From Verrucomicrobiales bacterium (GTDB taxonomy: Bacteria; Verrucomicrobiota; Verrucomicrobiia; Verrucomicrobiales; DEV007): DNA of 64,000 bases. Location of the stretch: assembly GCA_012960505.1 (NCBI GenBank), contig DUBC01000008.1, positions 1-64,000 of the forward strand, in the 5' to 3' direction. The position numbers were made by a program, and so were the translations under genes. This document shows positions 1 to 8,843 of the stretch, one piece after another. Numbering within the stretch: position 1 is the first letter of the stretch; each line of letters opens with the position of its first letter. The notes beneath the pieces were generated by a model, which had not been told where the DNA came from, ran no database searches, and saw only the letters and a program-made list of their open reading frames with translations.

Positions 1-423
1 CGTGGGGTTGTCGCGATTGTTTACCGGCATACCGAGATGCCATTTACCAAAGTGAGCGGTGCCGTAGCCTTCGTCTTTCAGGACTTCGGCGAGCGTCGTT
101 TCACTCCGAAGCAGATGCATTCGGTGACGCTGTTCACTGAGGACGGAATAGACTCCGGCCCGGATGTGGTTGCGACCGGTGAGAAAGGTGGCGCGCGAAG
201 GGGAGCAGACCGGCGCTCCGGAATGGAAGTCGATGAAGCGCACGCCATCGGCGGCCAACTTGTCGAGGATCGGGGTCTTGACGGGACCACCGTAACAGCC
301 GAGGTCGCGGTACCCCAAGTCGTCGACAAGTAGAGTGACGACGTTCGGACGCTGCTCCTCCGCAGAAACCTGAACCGTGGCCAGAGCGAAGCCAAACGCC
401 GCGATGATTCCGGTCGGACGCAT
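1..423 (-). CDS. Sulfatase (arylsulfatase family), N-terminal part; runs off the left edge
   Basis: This is the first 141 codons of a secreted type I sulfatase, which would hydrolyse sulfate esters on sugars or other organics. A short hydrophobic signal peptide (about residues 5-21) is followed by the metal-site start NVVTLLVDDLGY and by the sulfatase signature CSPSR, with Cys73 as the residue converted to formylglycine. GKWHLG follows near the window edge, as expected for the family. The ATG at 423-421 overlaps the TAA of the giant upstream gene (TAATG), so the two are probably translationally coupled. The remaining two-thirds of the gene lies outside the window. The stretch is G+C-rich, unlike most of the window. 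A likely activating enzyme is encoded at 55849-56886. Confidence 0.93.
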   Translation of the reverse strand, partial: MRPTGIIAAFGFALATVQVSAEEQRPNVVTLLVDDLGYRDLGCYGGPVKTPILDKLAADGVRFIDFHSGAPVCSPSRATFLTGRNHIRAGVYSVLSEQRHRMHLLRSETTLAEVLKDEGYGTAHFGKWHLGMPVNNRDNPT

Positions 424-3400
424 TAATCTTTTTTCGGACTAAAGGTGAATCCAGCAACAGATGGGGAGTCCTTCCCCACCGTGACTTTTACCTCCTGTTC
501 TCCAAAGACCTCGTGCCAGGCCGCGAGGGTGTACTTGCCCGGCGGTAAGTTGGGAATCGAGAAGCGCCCCTCGTTATCCGTCACCGCAAAGAAGGGGTGA
601 TCCATCACCCAGAAGTGCGCCGTCATCCAGCGATGGAAGTCACATTTGATCGTGATGGGTCCCTCGGCCGCTTCAAAGGTCTTCCTGCGATCAGGTGAGC
701 CGGTCGGTTGGGCGATATTGAATGGGCGATTCTTCCGGGAGAGGGAACGAATATTATGAATGAAGGGATCGCCATTTTTCATAACGAGCTCCTGCCCAAC
801 CCGCAACCCCTGGACTCGGGGCCGGAATACCGATTTCTGCTGGTCGATGACAGCGGGAGCCTTCGGTACTGGAAAATCTCCCCTCACTGGGGTCTTCACA
901 TGGACAAAGACATTGGAGAGACCACCGGACTTACTAATCAGAATGCTTTCGTCGAAAGCGGGCTTTCCGTTGTAGAGTTTGCGGCTCGGTTCGTCCATCG
1001 GGAGCCGGTTGCGCTCGGGTCGTAGGCCTTCGAAGCGAACGGTTCCGCGCAAAGCGGGAACAGCAGGGGCTACCGGAGCAACCTCTGCGGTAACGTCTGT
1101 GACTTTGACATCAATAATCAATTCACGGAACCGCTCGTCACTGACCCGTTTCAAAGATTGCAGAAACGAAATCAATTCTGCGACATCCCCTTCATCGATT
1201 TTCAAGCCCGCGTAATTTGCGTCCCCGCCTGCTGCCTTGGCCATTTTCCCACGAATGATCGATTCCAATTTTTCTTCGGTAAGTTTCAGGTTTCGGAGCG
1301 AGGAACCCTCCGCAGGAAACTCCGGTCCCGCATGGCACGCCGCACAATTCGAGATCGCCGGGTTACCTTCAGATCCCAGAAACGTCTTGAAGCCACGATA
1401 AGCCGAAAGGTCCATCCCTGGTGGGAGTTTGATCTGGATTCGACCTTCCTGGTTGGCCAAGCGACCATAAATGCGACCTGCAAAATTCTTCGGTGATTCG
1501 TCCTCTCGTGCCCGGTCAGGAATCCGGTTCACATAGACAAAGGCATCAAAGGGCGCCCGGAGGGAGCTGTCGAGCCGGTGGATGCCGGTTTTCTTTTCTA
1601 TCGACTCGGCCGGCGAAGTGGAGCCTTCCCCTTTTTTCTTTTTTGGCGGACGGGAAGGCTGCTTTTCGATCCGTCGATTCAGGTTCGCTAACACGATGTC
1701 GCGAAACCCTTTGTCTGAAATCTTGTTGGCCCATTTCAAAGCCACCTCCGGATCGGACGAGGCCAGACCGTGGGCCATCCCATTAATTGCAAAGTCTTTG
1801 TTTCTCTCACTCTTCAGCGAATTCAGGCGCTTCACGACATCTTCGAGTTCAATGCCCCCGACACCACCTCCCAGTCGCCCGAATGCGGCCGAAAGAGCCG
1901 AACCACGGGCATTGGGATCCTTTTGCTTCAGGGCCAGATCCACCGCATCAAAGGGAGACGAATCGAACTTTCCGGATTGGATCACCTTGATAATGTCCTT
2001 GCCCGATTCCATCTCCCTGGGCGGCTTTCCGCGTTCCCCGATCGAGTTCCCGGACGGCTTGGGCTGCGAAGGTGTACCGGGGCCAGGCTCGGCGGGAATC
2101 TCCGTGCTTCGCCCCCCCTTCGCAACATAGTCGAGAATCCGGACGAAAGAATGCCCGGCATTCTCCATCCCCACCTCGGCCTTGCGACGCTTGTTGAACA
2201 GACGTCCCACGTGCCCGCGTTGGTCGTCGGTCAATCCTCCCATGATCCGGTCGACATACTCCTGATGAGGCTCGCCATGATATTCCTTGGGCAGCGCGCG
2301 AGCCTCGATCTTAGCGAGGAGGGCACCGAGTTTCTTAGCTTCCTCCTGCTGCGCCGCGACCGACTGCACTCCCTGCTCCTCCGGGCTGAGCTCGATCGGC
2401 GTCAGCTTCATGCCACCGGATTCCTTGATACCCTCGGGAATCTCCAGCTTGATGAGGGTGCCGCAGGCGTTCTCCATGTGCCGCGCCGGCCCGCTCGTGC
2501 TGGTCCAGACGTTGCCATCCTTGTCGAACTCGATCTCGCGGGTGTAGCTGACTCGAAATGGCAGCGGAAACTCGATGAGGTATTCTGTCTCCGGGTTGAA
2601 GCGGTATAGTGTGTCGTTGTGGGTGCCGCAGATCCAGACCATGCCGTCAGGAGCGACGTTGAGAGCGTAGGGAATCTGGTTGATATAGTCGGGCAGCGGA
2701 TAGGTCGTCCATTCTTCTGTCTTGGGGTCGAATTTGCCGAACACGCCGGAGCCGAACCCCGGCACCCACACCATGCCGTCCGGGGCAACGTGGAGCCGAC
2801 GCGGCCCGCGAAACGGTGGGTTCCACTCCGTGACGTCACCGTCCGGAACTTTCGGATCGATCCGGCCGATGCGATTGCCGTTGAGCTTGGAGTACCAGAT
2901 CATTCCGTCGACCGGAGAGTAATCGAGACCGTAGGGAGTAATCCCGCGCGACTCGCCCTTCCCGCCGGCTTTCACCTGGCCGGCTTCAAGCAGATGATAC
3001 TCCTTCCGCTCGAGTGTCTTTGGGTGCAACCGGAAGACCGAGTTACGGCCGGCATCGGTGTACCAAATGAGTCCTTCCGGGTCCTTGGGATCGACCCGCA
3101 ACGTGTGTGGCCAGGAGCCTCGATCAGCGGGCGGTTCGGCGCTGGAAGTGATCGTGTACTCCTTCGTTTGAAGATCGAATTTCGCCATCTCGCCGCTAAC
3201 GCAAAGTGTCAGCCACATCTGTCCTTCATTGTCCGGCTCGATGGAATGTGGACCGTGCGAGCCGCGGGGCAGGCGATAGTAAATCCGCTCCCCGGTCTTC
3301 GGATCGAGGGTGGCCGTATACTGCTTGCCAATGTGGACCACGTAGGCGAGGCCGTCATCCCCCACTTCGAGATCGTGGAATGAGCCCACATACTCCTCCC

Positions 3401-5705
3401 CCAACTCCCATGCGGTGATCTTCGCCTTTGTCACCATGCCAGTCGGTGCCGGCGGCGGGACATACTCGGGCCAGCTATCGACCGCATCGTCCTTGTAGGT
3501 GTCGATGATACGCTGGACGATCGTCTTCTTGGTATGGGGATAGAGGCCACCAAATCCATCCATTCTCGTAATCATGGTCTCCCAGTCGACCGGTTGTTCA
3601 GGCGACCGAAAAGCCGGTGTTCCAATCTGGTGGCAGTAGGCGCACATCATCTTGAAGTTCAACCTGTCGCGCGGGCTCTCGAATGTCAGCTGAGCAAAGG
3701 CACTGCTGGCGGGGCGCTGCGCTTCCAGTTCCTTGCCGGTGGCCGACTCCATCGTGATCGCAATGGCATCCTGGCCGAGTTCCACATTCTCGATCCACTT
3801 GTCGCGTTGACCAGACAGACGAGCCCGAACCCGAACGTCACCCTCGGCTAGATCGTCGATCCGAAACTTGCCGTCCGGTTGCGAGAAAACCGAGGTAGTC
3901 ATTCGCCGGCCCTTGTCGAATGCGGAGATCATCACCCCACCCATCGGCTCGCCATCTTGATTCCTGACAAGGCCAGAAACCGAGCCGCGCTCGCCAGAAG
4001 GCTTACCCTCCTCAACCCGAATTTCAGCTTTCACCACTCGCTTGATATGGGGATTAGCATTACCCTGCTGCTTCGGGGCCTTCGGTTTGCCCCCGTTAGT
4101 TCGGACGTAGTCGAGAATCTTAATGAAGGATGCCCCGCGATTCTTCATATTGGGGAACAGGCGTTCCTGTTCCTTCCAGAGCTGACCCACCCGACTGGAC
4201 TTTTCAGGGGGAGCGTTCGCAAACCATTTATCGACAAATGGCTGGTGACCTTTGCCTGCCGGGTAATCCTTGGGCAATTCACGTTTTGCGATCTGCATAA
4301 GTAAACCGTGAGTTGACTTCGCAGATGAGGCAGTCGGCGGTTTTTTTTCAGCAGGCAGTTTCGAGACAACCTTTTGTTTTACCGGAGTCCTCCCCTCTTC
4401 GAGACAGTAGAGAAAACGCATCCCACGCAGAAAGAGCTGTTTACCCGCCAGGGCCGGAGAAGCGTGAAAGTTGTCATCCAGTTCGTTAGTGGCGAGCACC
4501 TTCGTCTCACGCCCCCGCGCCAACACCAAGATTGTACCCTTACGGTCCGTCATATAGATCCGGCCAGCGGCCCCTACCGGCGAAGAGTAAACTCCACCGA
4601 GACCGGGCAGCCGATCCCTCTCAATTACCCGACTACCATCCTTAACATCGACGCAAGTCATGATGTTCTGATTCGACTGGGTGAAATAGAGCAGGCCATC
4701 ATAGAAGATCGGCGAGGGCACATAAGGTGTGCCCCTATTGACTTTCCAAAGGACTGAGTCCGTCACATCTCCTTTGCCTGTGATCGGAATAGCGAGCAGC
4801 GAATATCCCTCGTAGCCACTCATACAATAGACGACTTCGTCATCGACGATCGGGCACGGAGTGCAGTTTCCTGTCAGACCTTTTGTCTCCCAAATAATTT
4901 CACCGGTTTTGAGGTTGTAGCTACGGACCTTATTCGATGCGCAGGTGATGACCTGCGTCACCCCGTTGTGCTTCGCTATTGCCGGCGTCGCCCAGGCGTT
5001 ACCCTCGTCCCTATCCTTTTTCCATATGGGCTTCCCGCTATTGGCATCCAACACTTCAATAGTCGATTGCCCGGCATGGTCACGGACGATCACGATTTTT
5101 CCGTCGTGGACCACCGGCGAGCTACCTTCGCCCAAGCTCGCACCCATTTTCGCCCTTCCAAGGTCACGCTCCCAAAGTTTCTTTCCATCGTGGCTGTAGG
5201 CAAACAATCCGCCAGATCCGAACCAGCAATATATTCGCTTATCATCGCAGAAGGGCGAAGCCGAAGCGAAACTGGCGTCTCTGTGATGGCCCTCGTGTGG
5301 AACCAAGGTTCTTGCTACGTCCCGCCAAAGCTCCTTTCCCGTACTTTTATCAATGCAGAGTACCGTCATTTGGTAACTGGTATTGGGATGCTTGATCCCG
5401 AAGACCCTCTCTGGCTGATCTTCCGGCTTCGGCAATGAAGGATCGACTTTCTCGGTATTGACGGCCGTAGTCACAAATACTTTGTTGCCCCACACGATCG
5501 GGCTGGAGGTTCCATGGCCTCCTATTTCAATTTTCCACGCAACGTTCTTCTCTTCGCTCCACTCTACAGGTGGATCCGCGGTGCGGGAGACGCCATTATT
5601 TTCCGGACCACGCCACTGATGCCAATTGTCAGCGACCGACTGGGCCTGGGCAGCCGTAGTCACCAAAATCGAAACGGTAAAGAGAACGGCGGAACCAATC
5701 TTCAT
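423..5705 (-). CDS. Giant secreted mosaic protein: PQQ-type propeller, two c-type haem motifs, Vgb-like propeller, cupredoxin/CarboxypepD-like tail
   Basis: The product is about 1,760 aa. Its parts, numbered from the alternative ATG at 5747, are: signal peptide (15-36); PQQ/BamB-like propeller (40-450) with repeated G-x-x-x-W strands; a charged module ending KILDYV (485-547); a carboxypeptidase-regulatory-like domain (590-665); haem motif CAYCH (about 702); a virginiamycin-B-lyase-like propeller (775-1110); a second copy of the charged module ending RILDYV (1147-1206); a HEAT-like stretch (1265-1370); haem motif CAACH (about 1470) in a cytochrome c domain; and a cupredoxin-like domain plus regulatory-like tail (1600-1774). 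It is probably a periplasmic or exported redox protein; the substrate is unknown. I chose the start at 5705 because it places the signal peptide at the N-terminus; no clear ribosome site decides between the two. Base composition differs from the genes after tmRNA. Confidence 0.85.
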   Translation of the reverse strand: MKIGSAVLFTVSILVTTAAQAQSVADNWHQWRGPENNGVSRTADPPVEWSEEKNVAWKIEIGGHGTSSPIVWGNKVFVTTAVNTEKVDPSLPKPEDQPERVFGIKHPNTSYQMTVLCIDKSTGKELWRDVARTLVPHEGHHRDASFASASPFCDDKRIYCWFGSGGLFAYSHDGKKLWERDLGRAKMGASLGEGSSPVVHDGKIVIVRDHAGQSTIEVLDANSGKPIWKKDRDEGNAWATPAIAKHNGVTQVITCASNKVRSYNLKTGEIIWETKGLTGNCTPCPIVDDEVVYCMSGYEGYSLLAIPITGKGDVTDSVLWKVNRGTPYVPSPIFYDGLLYFTQSNQNIMTCVDVKDGSRVIERDRLPGLGGVYSSPVGAAGRIYMTDRKGTILVLARGRETKVLATNELDDNFHASPALAGKQLFLRGMRFLYCLEEGRTPVKQKVVSKLPAEKKPPTASSAKSTHGLLMQIAKRELPKDYPAGKGHQPFVDKWFANAPPEKSSRVGQLWKEQERLFPNMKNRGASFIKILDYVRTNGGKPKAPKQQGNANPHIKRVVKAEIRVEEGKPSGERGSVSGLVRNQDGEPMGGVMISAFDKGRRMTTSVFSQPDGKFRIDDLAEGDVRVRARLSGQRDKWIENVELGQDAIAITMESATGKELEAQRPASSAFAQLTFESPRDRLNFKMMCAYCHQIGTPAFRSPEQPVDWETMITRMDGFGGLYPHTKKTIVQRIIDTYKDDAVDSWPEYVPPPAPTGMVTKAKITAWELGEEYVGSFHDLEVGDDGLAYVVHIGKQYTATLDPKTGERIYYRLPRGSHGPHSIEPDNEGQMWLTLCVSGEMAKFDLQTKEYTITSSAEPPADRGSWPHTLRVDPKDPEGLIWYTDAGRNSVFRLHPKTLERKEYHLLEAGQVKAGGKGESRGITPYGLDYSPVDGMIWYSKLNGNRIGRIDPKVPDGDVTEWNPPFRGPRRLHVAPDGMVWVPGFGSGVFGKFDPKTEEWTTYPLPDYINQIPYALNVAPDGMVWICGTHNDTLYRFNPETEYLIEFPLPFRVSYTREIEFDKDGNVWTSTSGPARHMENACGTLIKLEIPEGIKESGGMKLTPIELSPEEQGVQSVAAQQEEAKKLGALLAKIEARALPKEYHGEPHQEYVDRIMGGLTDDQRGHVGRLFNKRRKAEVGMENAGHSFVRILDYVAKGGRSTEIPAEPGPGTPSQPKPSGNSIGERGKPPREMESGKDIIKVIQSGKFDSSPFDAVDLALKQKDPNARGSALSAAFGRLGGGVGGIELEDVVKRLNSLKSERNKDFAINGMAHGLASSDPEVALKWANKISDKGFRDIVLANLNRRIEKQPSRPPKKKKGEGSTSPAESIEKKTGIHRLDSSLRAPFDAFVYVNRIPDRAREDESPKNFAGRIYGRLANQEGRIQIKLPPGMDLSAYRGFKTFLGSEGNPAISNCAACHAGPEFPAEGSSLRNLKLTEEKLESIIRGKMAKAAGGDANYAGLKIDEGDVAELISFLQSLKRVSDERFRELIIDVKVTDVTAEVAPVAPAVPALRGTVRFEGLRPERNRLPMDEPSRKLYNGKPAFDESILISKSGGLSNVFVHVKTPVRGDFPVPKAPAVIDQQKSVFRPRVQGLRVGQELVMKNGDPFIHNIRSLSRKNRPFNIAQPTGSPDRRKTFEAAEGPITIKCDFHRWMTAHFWVMDHPFFAVTDNEGRFSIPNLPPGKYTLAAWHEVFGEQEVKVTVGKDSPSVAGFTFSPKKD

Positions 5706-5764
5706 GATAATATCTTTAGGGGCGGGAATAACCTCTCGAAGTTTCATATTTTAGAATTTGTTAT

Positions 5765-5777
5765 TTCTTAATAAGAA
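5765..5777. promoter_or_regulatory. Palindrome upstream of the giant gene, possible operator
   Basis: TTCTTA-A-TAAGAA is a perfect 13-base palindrome in the A+T-rich spacer (5748-5876) between the giant gene start and the tmRNA 3' end. Its position just upstream of the minus-strand start would suit an operator. A+T-rich palindromes arise easily by chance, so this is a weak call. Confidence 0.2.
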
Positions 5778-5876
5778 TTCCTCGAAATATTTTAAATTAA
5801 GATAAATTATTTTCTTTATTTAATGTACCTCTCCTTGAAATTGAGTCGTACCCACATTAACCATGAGCAAGTTAAG

Positions 5877-6225
5877 TGGAGGCGAGGGGAGTCGAACCCC
5901 TGTCCTCATGAGACTCTGCTTAAGCGTCTACATGCTTATTTGGTGCTTATTATAGAACAGTAAGTGCATCCAAAAAACTCAGTTGTTCCGTTTGCCCTGT
6001 TTTATTTGAGCTGACTGCGCGGACACCCCGAAGAAAGCCTAGCCTGTTGTCGTCGCCTCGTCCCCCTAACAGGCGTCAGGAGCGAGGCGTCGCTGATTAA
6101 GCAGCGAGAGCTAATTCGTTAGAATCTGCATTTATATGTTTTGATCTGCTTTTTTACGAGGCCAACAGATCATCCTCGGCATGCAACTCAAGTTTCATAT
6201 CATCAGTCGAAACCAAAGCGCCCCC
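5877..6225 (-). ncRNA. ssrA: tmRNA (transfer-messenger RNA)
   Basis: This RNA rescues stalled ribosomes and tags the unfinished protein. On the minus strand the 5' end GGGGGCG (6225-6219) pairs with CGCCTCC (5884-5878), including one G-U pair, followed by discriminator A at 5877. The next bases read CTT, so CCA is not encoded and must be added. The 5' part shows the conserved GGTTTCGACTGATGA stretch. The T-arm GGGGTTCGACTCCCC lies at the 3' end. An internal reading frame encodes the tag ADSNELALAA. It is a one-piece tmRNA of about 349 bases. Its 3' end faces the G+C-rich block at 1-5747, the arrangement expected of an integration site. Confidence 0.95.
6097..6129 (-). other. tmRNA proteolysis-tag reading frame, ADSNELALAA
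   Basis: Ten codons from GCA (6129-6127) to GCT, followed by TAA (6099-6097), spell ADSNELALAA. The ending ALAA is the usual ClpXP/ClpAP degradation signal. The tag resembles other bacterial tags (E. coli ANDENYALAA) in length and ending. Confidence 0.9.
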
Positions 6226-6342
6226 AAATTGGGTTAATGAACCATCGTGCTTTACTGATTAAATTGCAAGTCGTCTAAAAAAGACAAAGAACAATCCCTA
6301 GGCTTGAATCCCTACCTGCAAGGTATAGAATCGAGTTTTAAA

Positions 6343-6762
6343 ATGAAGATTTCCAAAAAAGCGGAATATGCTATGCGGGCAGTGATTGGGATTGCACGCA
6401 ACCCTAGGAACGTTCCGCTTCAAATCAGTGAACTTTCCAATTCCGAATCCATACCTATAAAATTCCTCGAACAAATTCTCTTATCACTCAAGAAGGCCGG
6501 GACACTGAGAAGTAAAAGAGGAGCCAGCGGCGGGTACTATCTGGAAAAAGATCCTTCAGAAATATCATTAGGAAGCATCCTCGAAATTATCGACGGCCCA
6601 TTTGACCCAATAGGTTTATCCACAGGCAATAGGCCAGGGACTGGACTCGAGGAATGCTTTTCTGAATTAAGTGAACTCGTCATCAATCATCTCGATCAAT
6701 GCAGTATTCATGACATCATTGAAAAGGAAAAACCGGAAGGACTACTTGCCTTTGAGATTTAA
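6343..6762 (+). CDS. Rrf2-family transcriptional regulator
   Basis: A 139-residue winged-helix repressor of the Rrf2 family. It begins MKISKKAEYAMRAV, the family's usual opening, and contains a K-R-G-A-S-G-G-Y-Y wing. I placed the start at 6343 rather than at the upstream in-frame codon at 6304 because the family begins here. IscR and NsrR use three cysteines to hold an Fe-S cluster. This protein has only two in that region (in ECFSEL and DQCSIH), so a classical three-Cys cluster looks incomplete and the sensed signal is unknown. It lies 23 bases before rarA in the same direction and may be co-transcribed with it. Confidence 0.88.
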   Translation: MKISKKAEYAMRAVIGIARNPRNVPLQISELSNSESIPIKFLEQILLSLKKAGTLRSKRGASGGYYLEKDPSEISLGSILEIIDGPFDPIGLSTGNRPGTGLEECFSELSELVINHLDQCSIHDIIEKEKPEGLLAFEI

Positions 6763-6785
6763 TTTCACTGTCAAAAAAAATAAAG

Positions 6786-8144
6786 ATGAACGACTTCTTC
6801 GAAAATGAAGTTGAAACTGAATTAGAAGATTCGGTTTCATCGATCGACTCATCGGTCCCATTAGCCGCACGCATGAGGCCCCGATCACTGGACGAATATG
6901 TCGGGCAAAAACATATTTTGGGTGAAGGAAAACTGCTCAGAAGGGCGGTGGAAGCTGATCGTTTCGCTTCATTAATATTTTACGGCCCTCCCGGAGTAGG
7001 CAAAACGAGCTTAGCCAAAGTCATATCCAATCATAGCCAATCACGTTTCCTTAATTTGAGCGGAGTCGAAAGCAATGTCGCGGAAATACGTAAGTCCGTA
7101 GAGTCCGCCGAGTCGCTTAACAGGTTACATAACTCCACAACAACATTGTTCGTTGATGAAATACATCGCTTTAACAAGGCTCAGCAGGATGTCCTCCTCC
7201 CGCACATTGAAAGAGGGACCGTAAGATTCATTGGTGCAACTACTCATAATCCCTTCTTCTATGTGAACAGCCCATTAGTTTCCCGTTCACAAGTCTTTGC
7301 ACTGGAACCATTGCAAGATGAGGACCTTGAAGAGTTAATTGATCTTGCTATCAAGGATTCAGAAAGAGGATACGGTAAACTTAAGATTAAAATAGCTAAA
7401 GAGGCCATTAAGTTACTTGTCACAAAATCAGATGGCGATGCCAGAAAGTGCCTGAACGCACTTGAACTTGGCGTCATCACGAGCAAACCAAACAAGTCTA
7501 AGATTATTAACTTTGATATTACGGTCGCTGAAGAATCGATCCAACAGAAGGCAGTCGTGTATGATGGGGACGGTGACGCTCATTACGATACAATAAGCGC
7601 ATTCATTAAATCCATGCGGGGATCAGATCCAGACGCTACCCTGTACTGGTTGGCAAAGATGTTATACGCAGGAGAAGATATAAGATTCATTGCACGCAGA
7701 ATAGTAATCGCAGCTTCTGAGGATGTGGGGCTCGCAGATTCAAATGCGCTGAGGGTCGCAGTAGCAGCGCAGCAAGCAATAGATTTCATTGGCTTACCAG
7801 AAGCTCAAATCACTCTGGCTCATGCATCAGTATATATAGCCACTGCACCAAAAAGTAATCGGTCCTATGCCGGTTTAATGGCAGCAAAAAAAGATATTGA
7901 GGGAGGAAGAACTCTCGCAGTGCCTAAGCATCTGAGAGATGGGCACTACAAAGGGGCAAAACAGTTGGGCCACGGTGAAGGCTATTTATACAGCCATGAT
8001 TTTGAGGGTGGATACATTCCACAGGCTTATCTCCCAGAAGGTCGGCAATACTATGAGCCTACTGAAAATGGGCAGGAAAAACGGATCGGGGAAAGGCTCC
8101 AGTACTGGCGGAATGAGTTCGAAAAAGCCTCAAAATCTGAATAA
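6786..8144 (+). CDS. rarA: Replication-associated recombination protein A (AAA+ ATPase)
   Basis: RarA/MgsA acts at stalled replication forks and interacts with single-strand binding protein. The 452-residue length fits the family. Walker A GPPGVGKTS lies at about residues 67-75 and Walker B LFVDEIHRF at about 121-129. A sensor-like GATTHNP follows. The C-terminal half carries the tetramerisation/MgsA region, including SAFIKSMRGSDPDA and RSYAGLMAAKKDIEGG. The N-terminus RMRPRSLDEYVGQ is typical. It is a close relative of clamp-loader ATPases, but the C-terminal signature separates it from DnaX. It follows the Rrf2 gene; no regulatory link is known. Confidence 0.95.
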   Translation: MNDFFENEVETELEDSVSSIDSSVPLAARMRPRSLDEYVGQKHILGEGKLLRRAVEADRFASLIFYGPPGVGKTSLAKVISNHSQSRFLNLSGVESNVAEIRKSVESAESLNRLHNSTTTLFVDEIHRFNKAQQDVLLPHIERGTVRFIGATTHNPFFYVNSPLVSRSQVFALEPLQDEDLEELIDLAIKDSERGYGKLKIKIAKEAIKLLVTKSDGDARKCLNALELGVITSKPNKSKIINFDITVAEESIQQKAVVYDGDGDAHYDTISAFIKSMRGSDPDATLYWLAKMLYAGEDIRFIARRIVIAASEDVGLADSNALRVAVAAQQAIDFIGLPEAQITLAHASVYIATAPKSNRSYAGLMAAKKDIEGGRTLAVPKHLRDGHYKGAKQLGHGEGYLYSHDFEGGYIPQAYLPEGRQYYEPTENGQEKRIGERLQYWRNEFEKASKSE

Positions 8145-8297
8145 ATCGGCTTAATAGCTGAAAAGTTCGCTAAGTTTGTACTTTTTTATGGTAATTATAA
8201 TTAAATATGATATTAATGGTAATATATTATAATTTTAATAATTATTTAAATTCAGTAAATCTGAAATTATTGAGCTTTGCCTTAAAAAATTGAATCA

Positions 8298-8807
8298 ATG
8301 AGTACGCACCCCACAGAGTTCGGCAACCAACGCTTCAACCTCACTCGGCTGCATGACGCTGAGATCGAGTTGATTAGCGGAGAAGTCATTTTTGAGCTTG
8401 AGCTAAAACTCTACAATAAAGCTCAGAGATTATTTTTAGGAATACTGGACAGTCATAGGCTCGAAGCTAAATCAATGGACCTTCAGGGAGGCATCGCTGT
8501 CTCACTAAATCCCAGTAATGGTGAAGTCATTGATCCAATCAATGGACAAGGAGTCATAGGCTATCTTGACCAATCACAGATAGAATCTGAAAGCTCTATT
8601 TTTATGTGCTTAGAATTTGAAAAAATAAAGAGTATCTACATCCCAAAACTCACTGTAGGTGAAGAAAAGATTCTACTCCCTGCCCTTCATCTCCCTGAAT
8701 TTAAATCGATCAGTCTGGTCGTTGGAAATTCCGGAAATAAGAACGAATCAGAATTCTCTAATCCGCACCTGATGGTTACTGAACTTGACTGCGGCCTAGC
8801 GTCCTGA
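8298..8807 (+). CDS. Hypothetical protein, 169 aa
   Basis: I do not recognise this protein. It is soluble-looking, without a signal peptide or membrane segment, and is predicted to be rich in short strands (for example AEIELISGEVIFELELKL). It has no obvious catalytic motif. The ATG at 8298 follows an A+T-rich spacer (8145-8297) in which I see no gene. It stands alone between rarA and the minus-strand UvrB/C-motif-like protein. The normal codon use and uninterrupted frame support it being a real gene. Confidence 0.65.
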   Translation: MSTHPTEFGNQRFNLTRLHDAEIELISGEVIFELELKLYNKAQRLFLGILDSHRLEAKSMDLQGGIAVSLNPSNGEVIDPINGQGVIGYLDQSQIESESSIFMCLEFEKIKSIYIPKLTVGEEKILLPALHLPEFKSISLVVGNSGNKNESEFSNPHLMVTELDCGLAS

Positions 8808-8843
8808 GGGTCTCATGATAAACCAATGCAGTTAGTGAATGAA

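Noticed and set aside
1770..2609. A 279-codon open frame on the plus strand opposite the giant gene
   Set aside because: It lies wholly antisense to a gene with clear domains. Long antisense frames are expected in G+C-rich DNA, and the product is Arg/Pro/His-rich with no domain.
2619..3383. A second long plus-strand frame (254 codons) antisense to the giant gene
   Set aside because: Same reason: antisense shadow of a G+C-rich gene, without recognisable motifs.
5748..6342. Possible additional tRNA genes around the tmRNA
   Set aside because: The T-arm-like sequence at about 5887-5901 belongs to the tmRNA itself. I found no separate cloverleaf in this interval.
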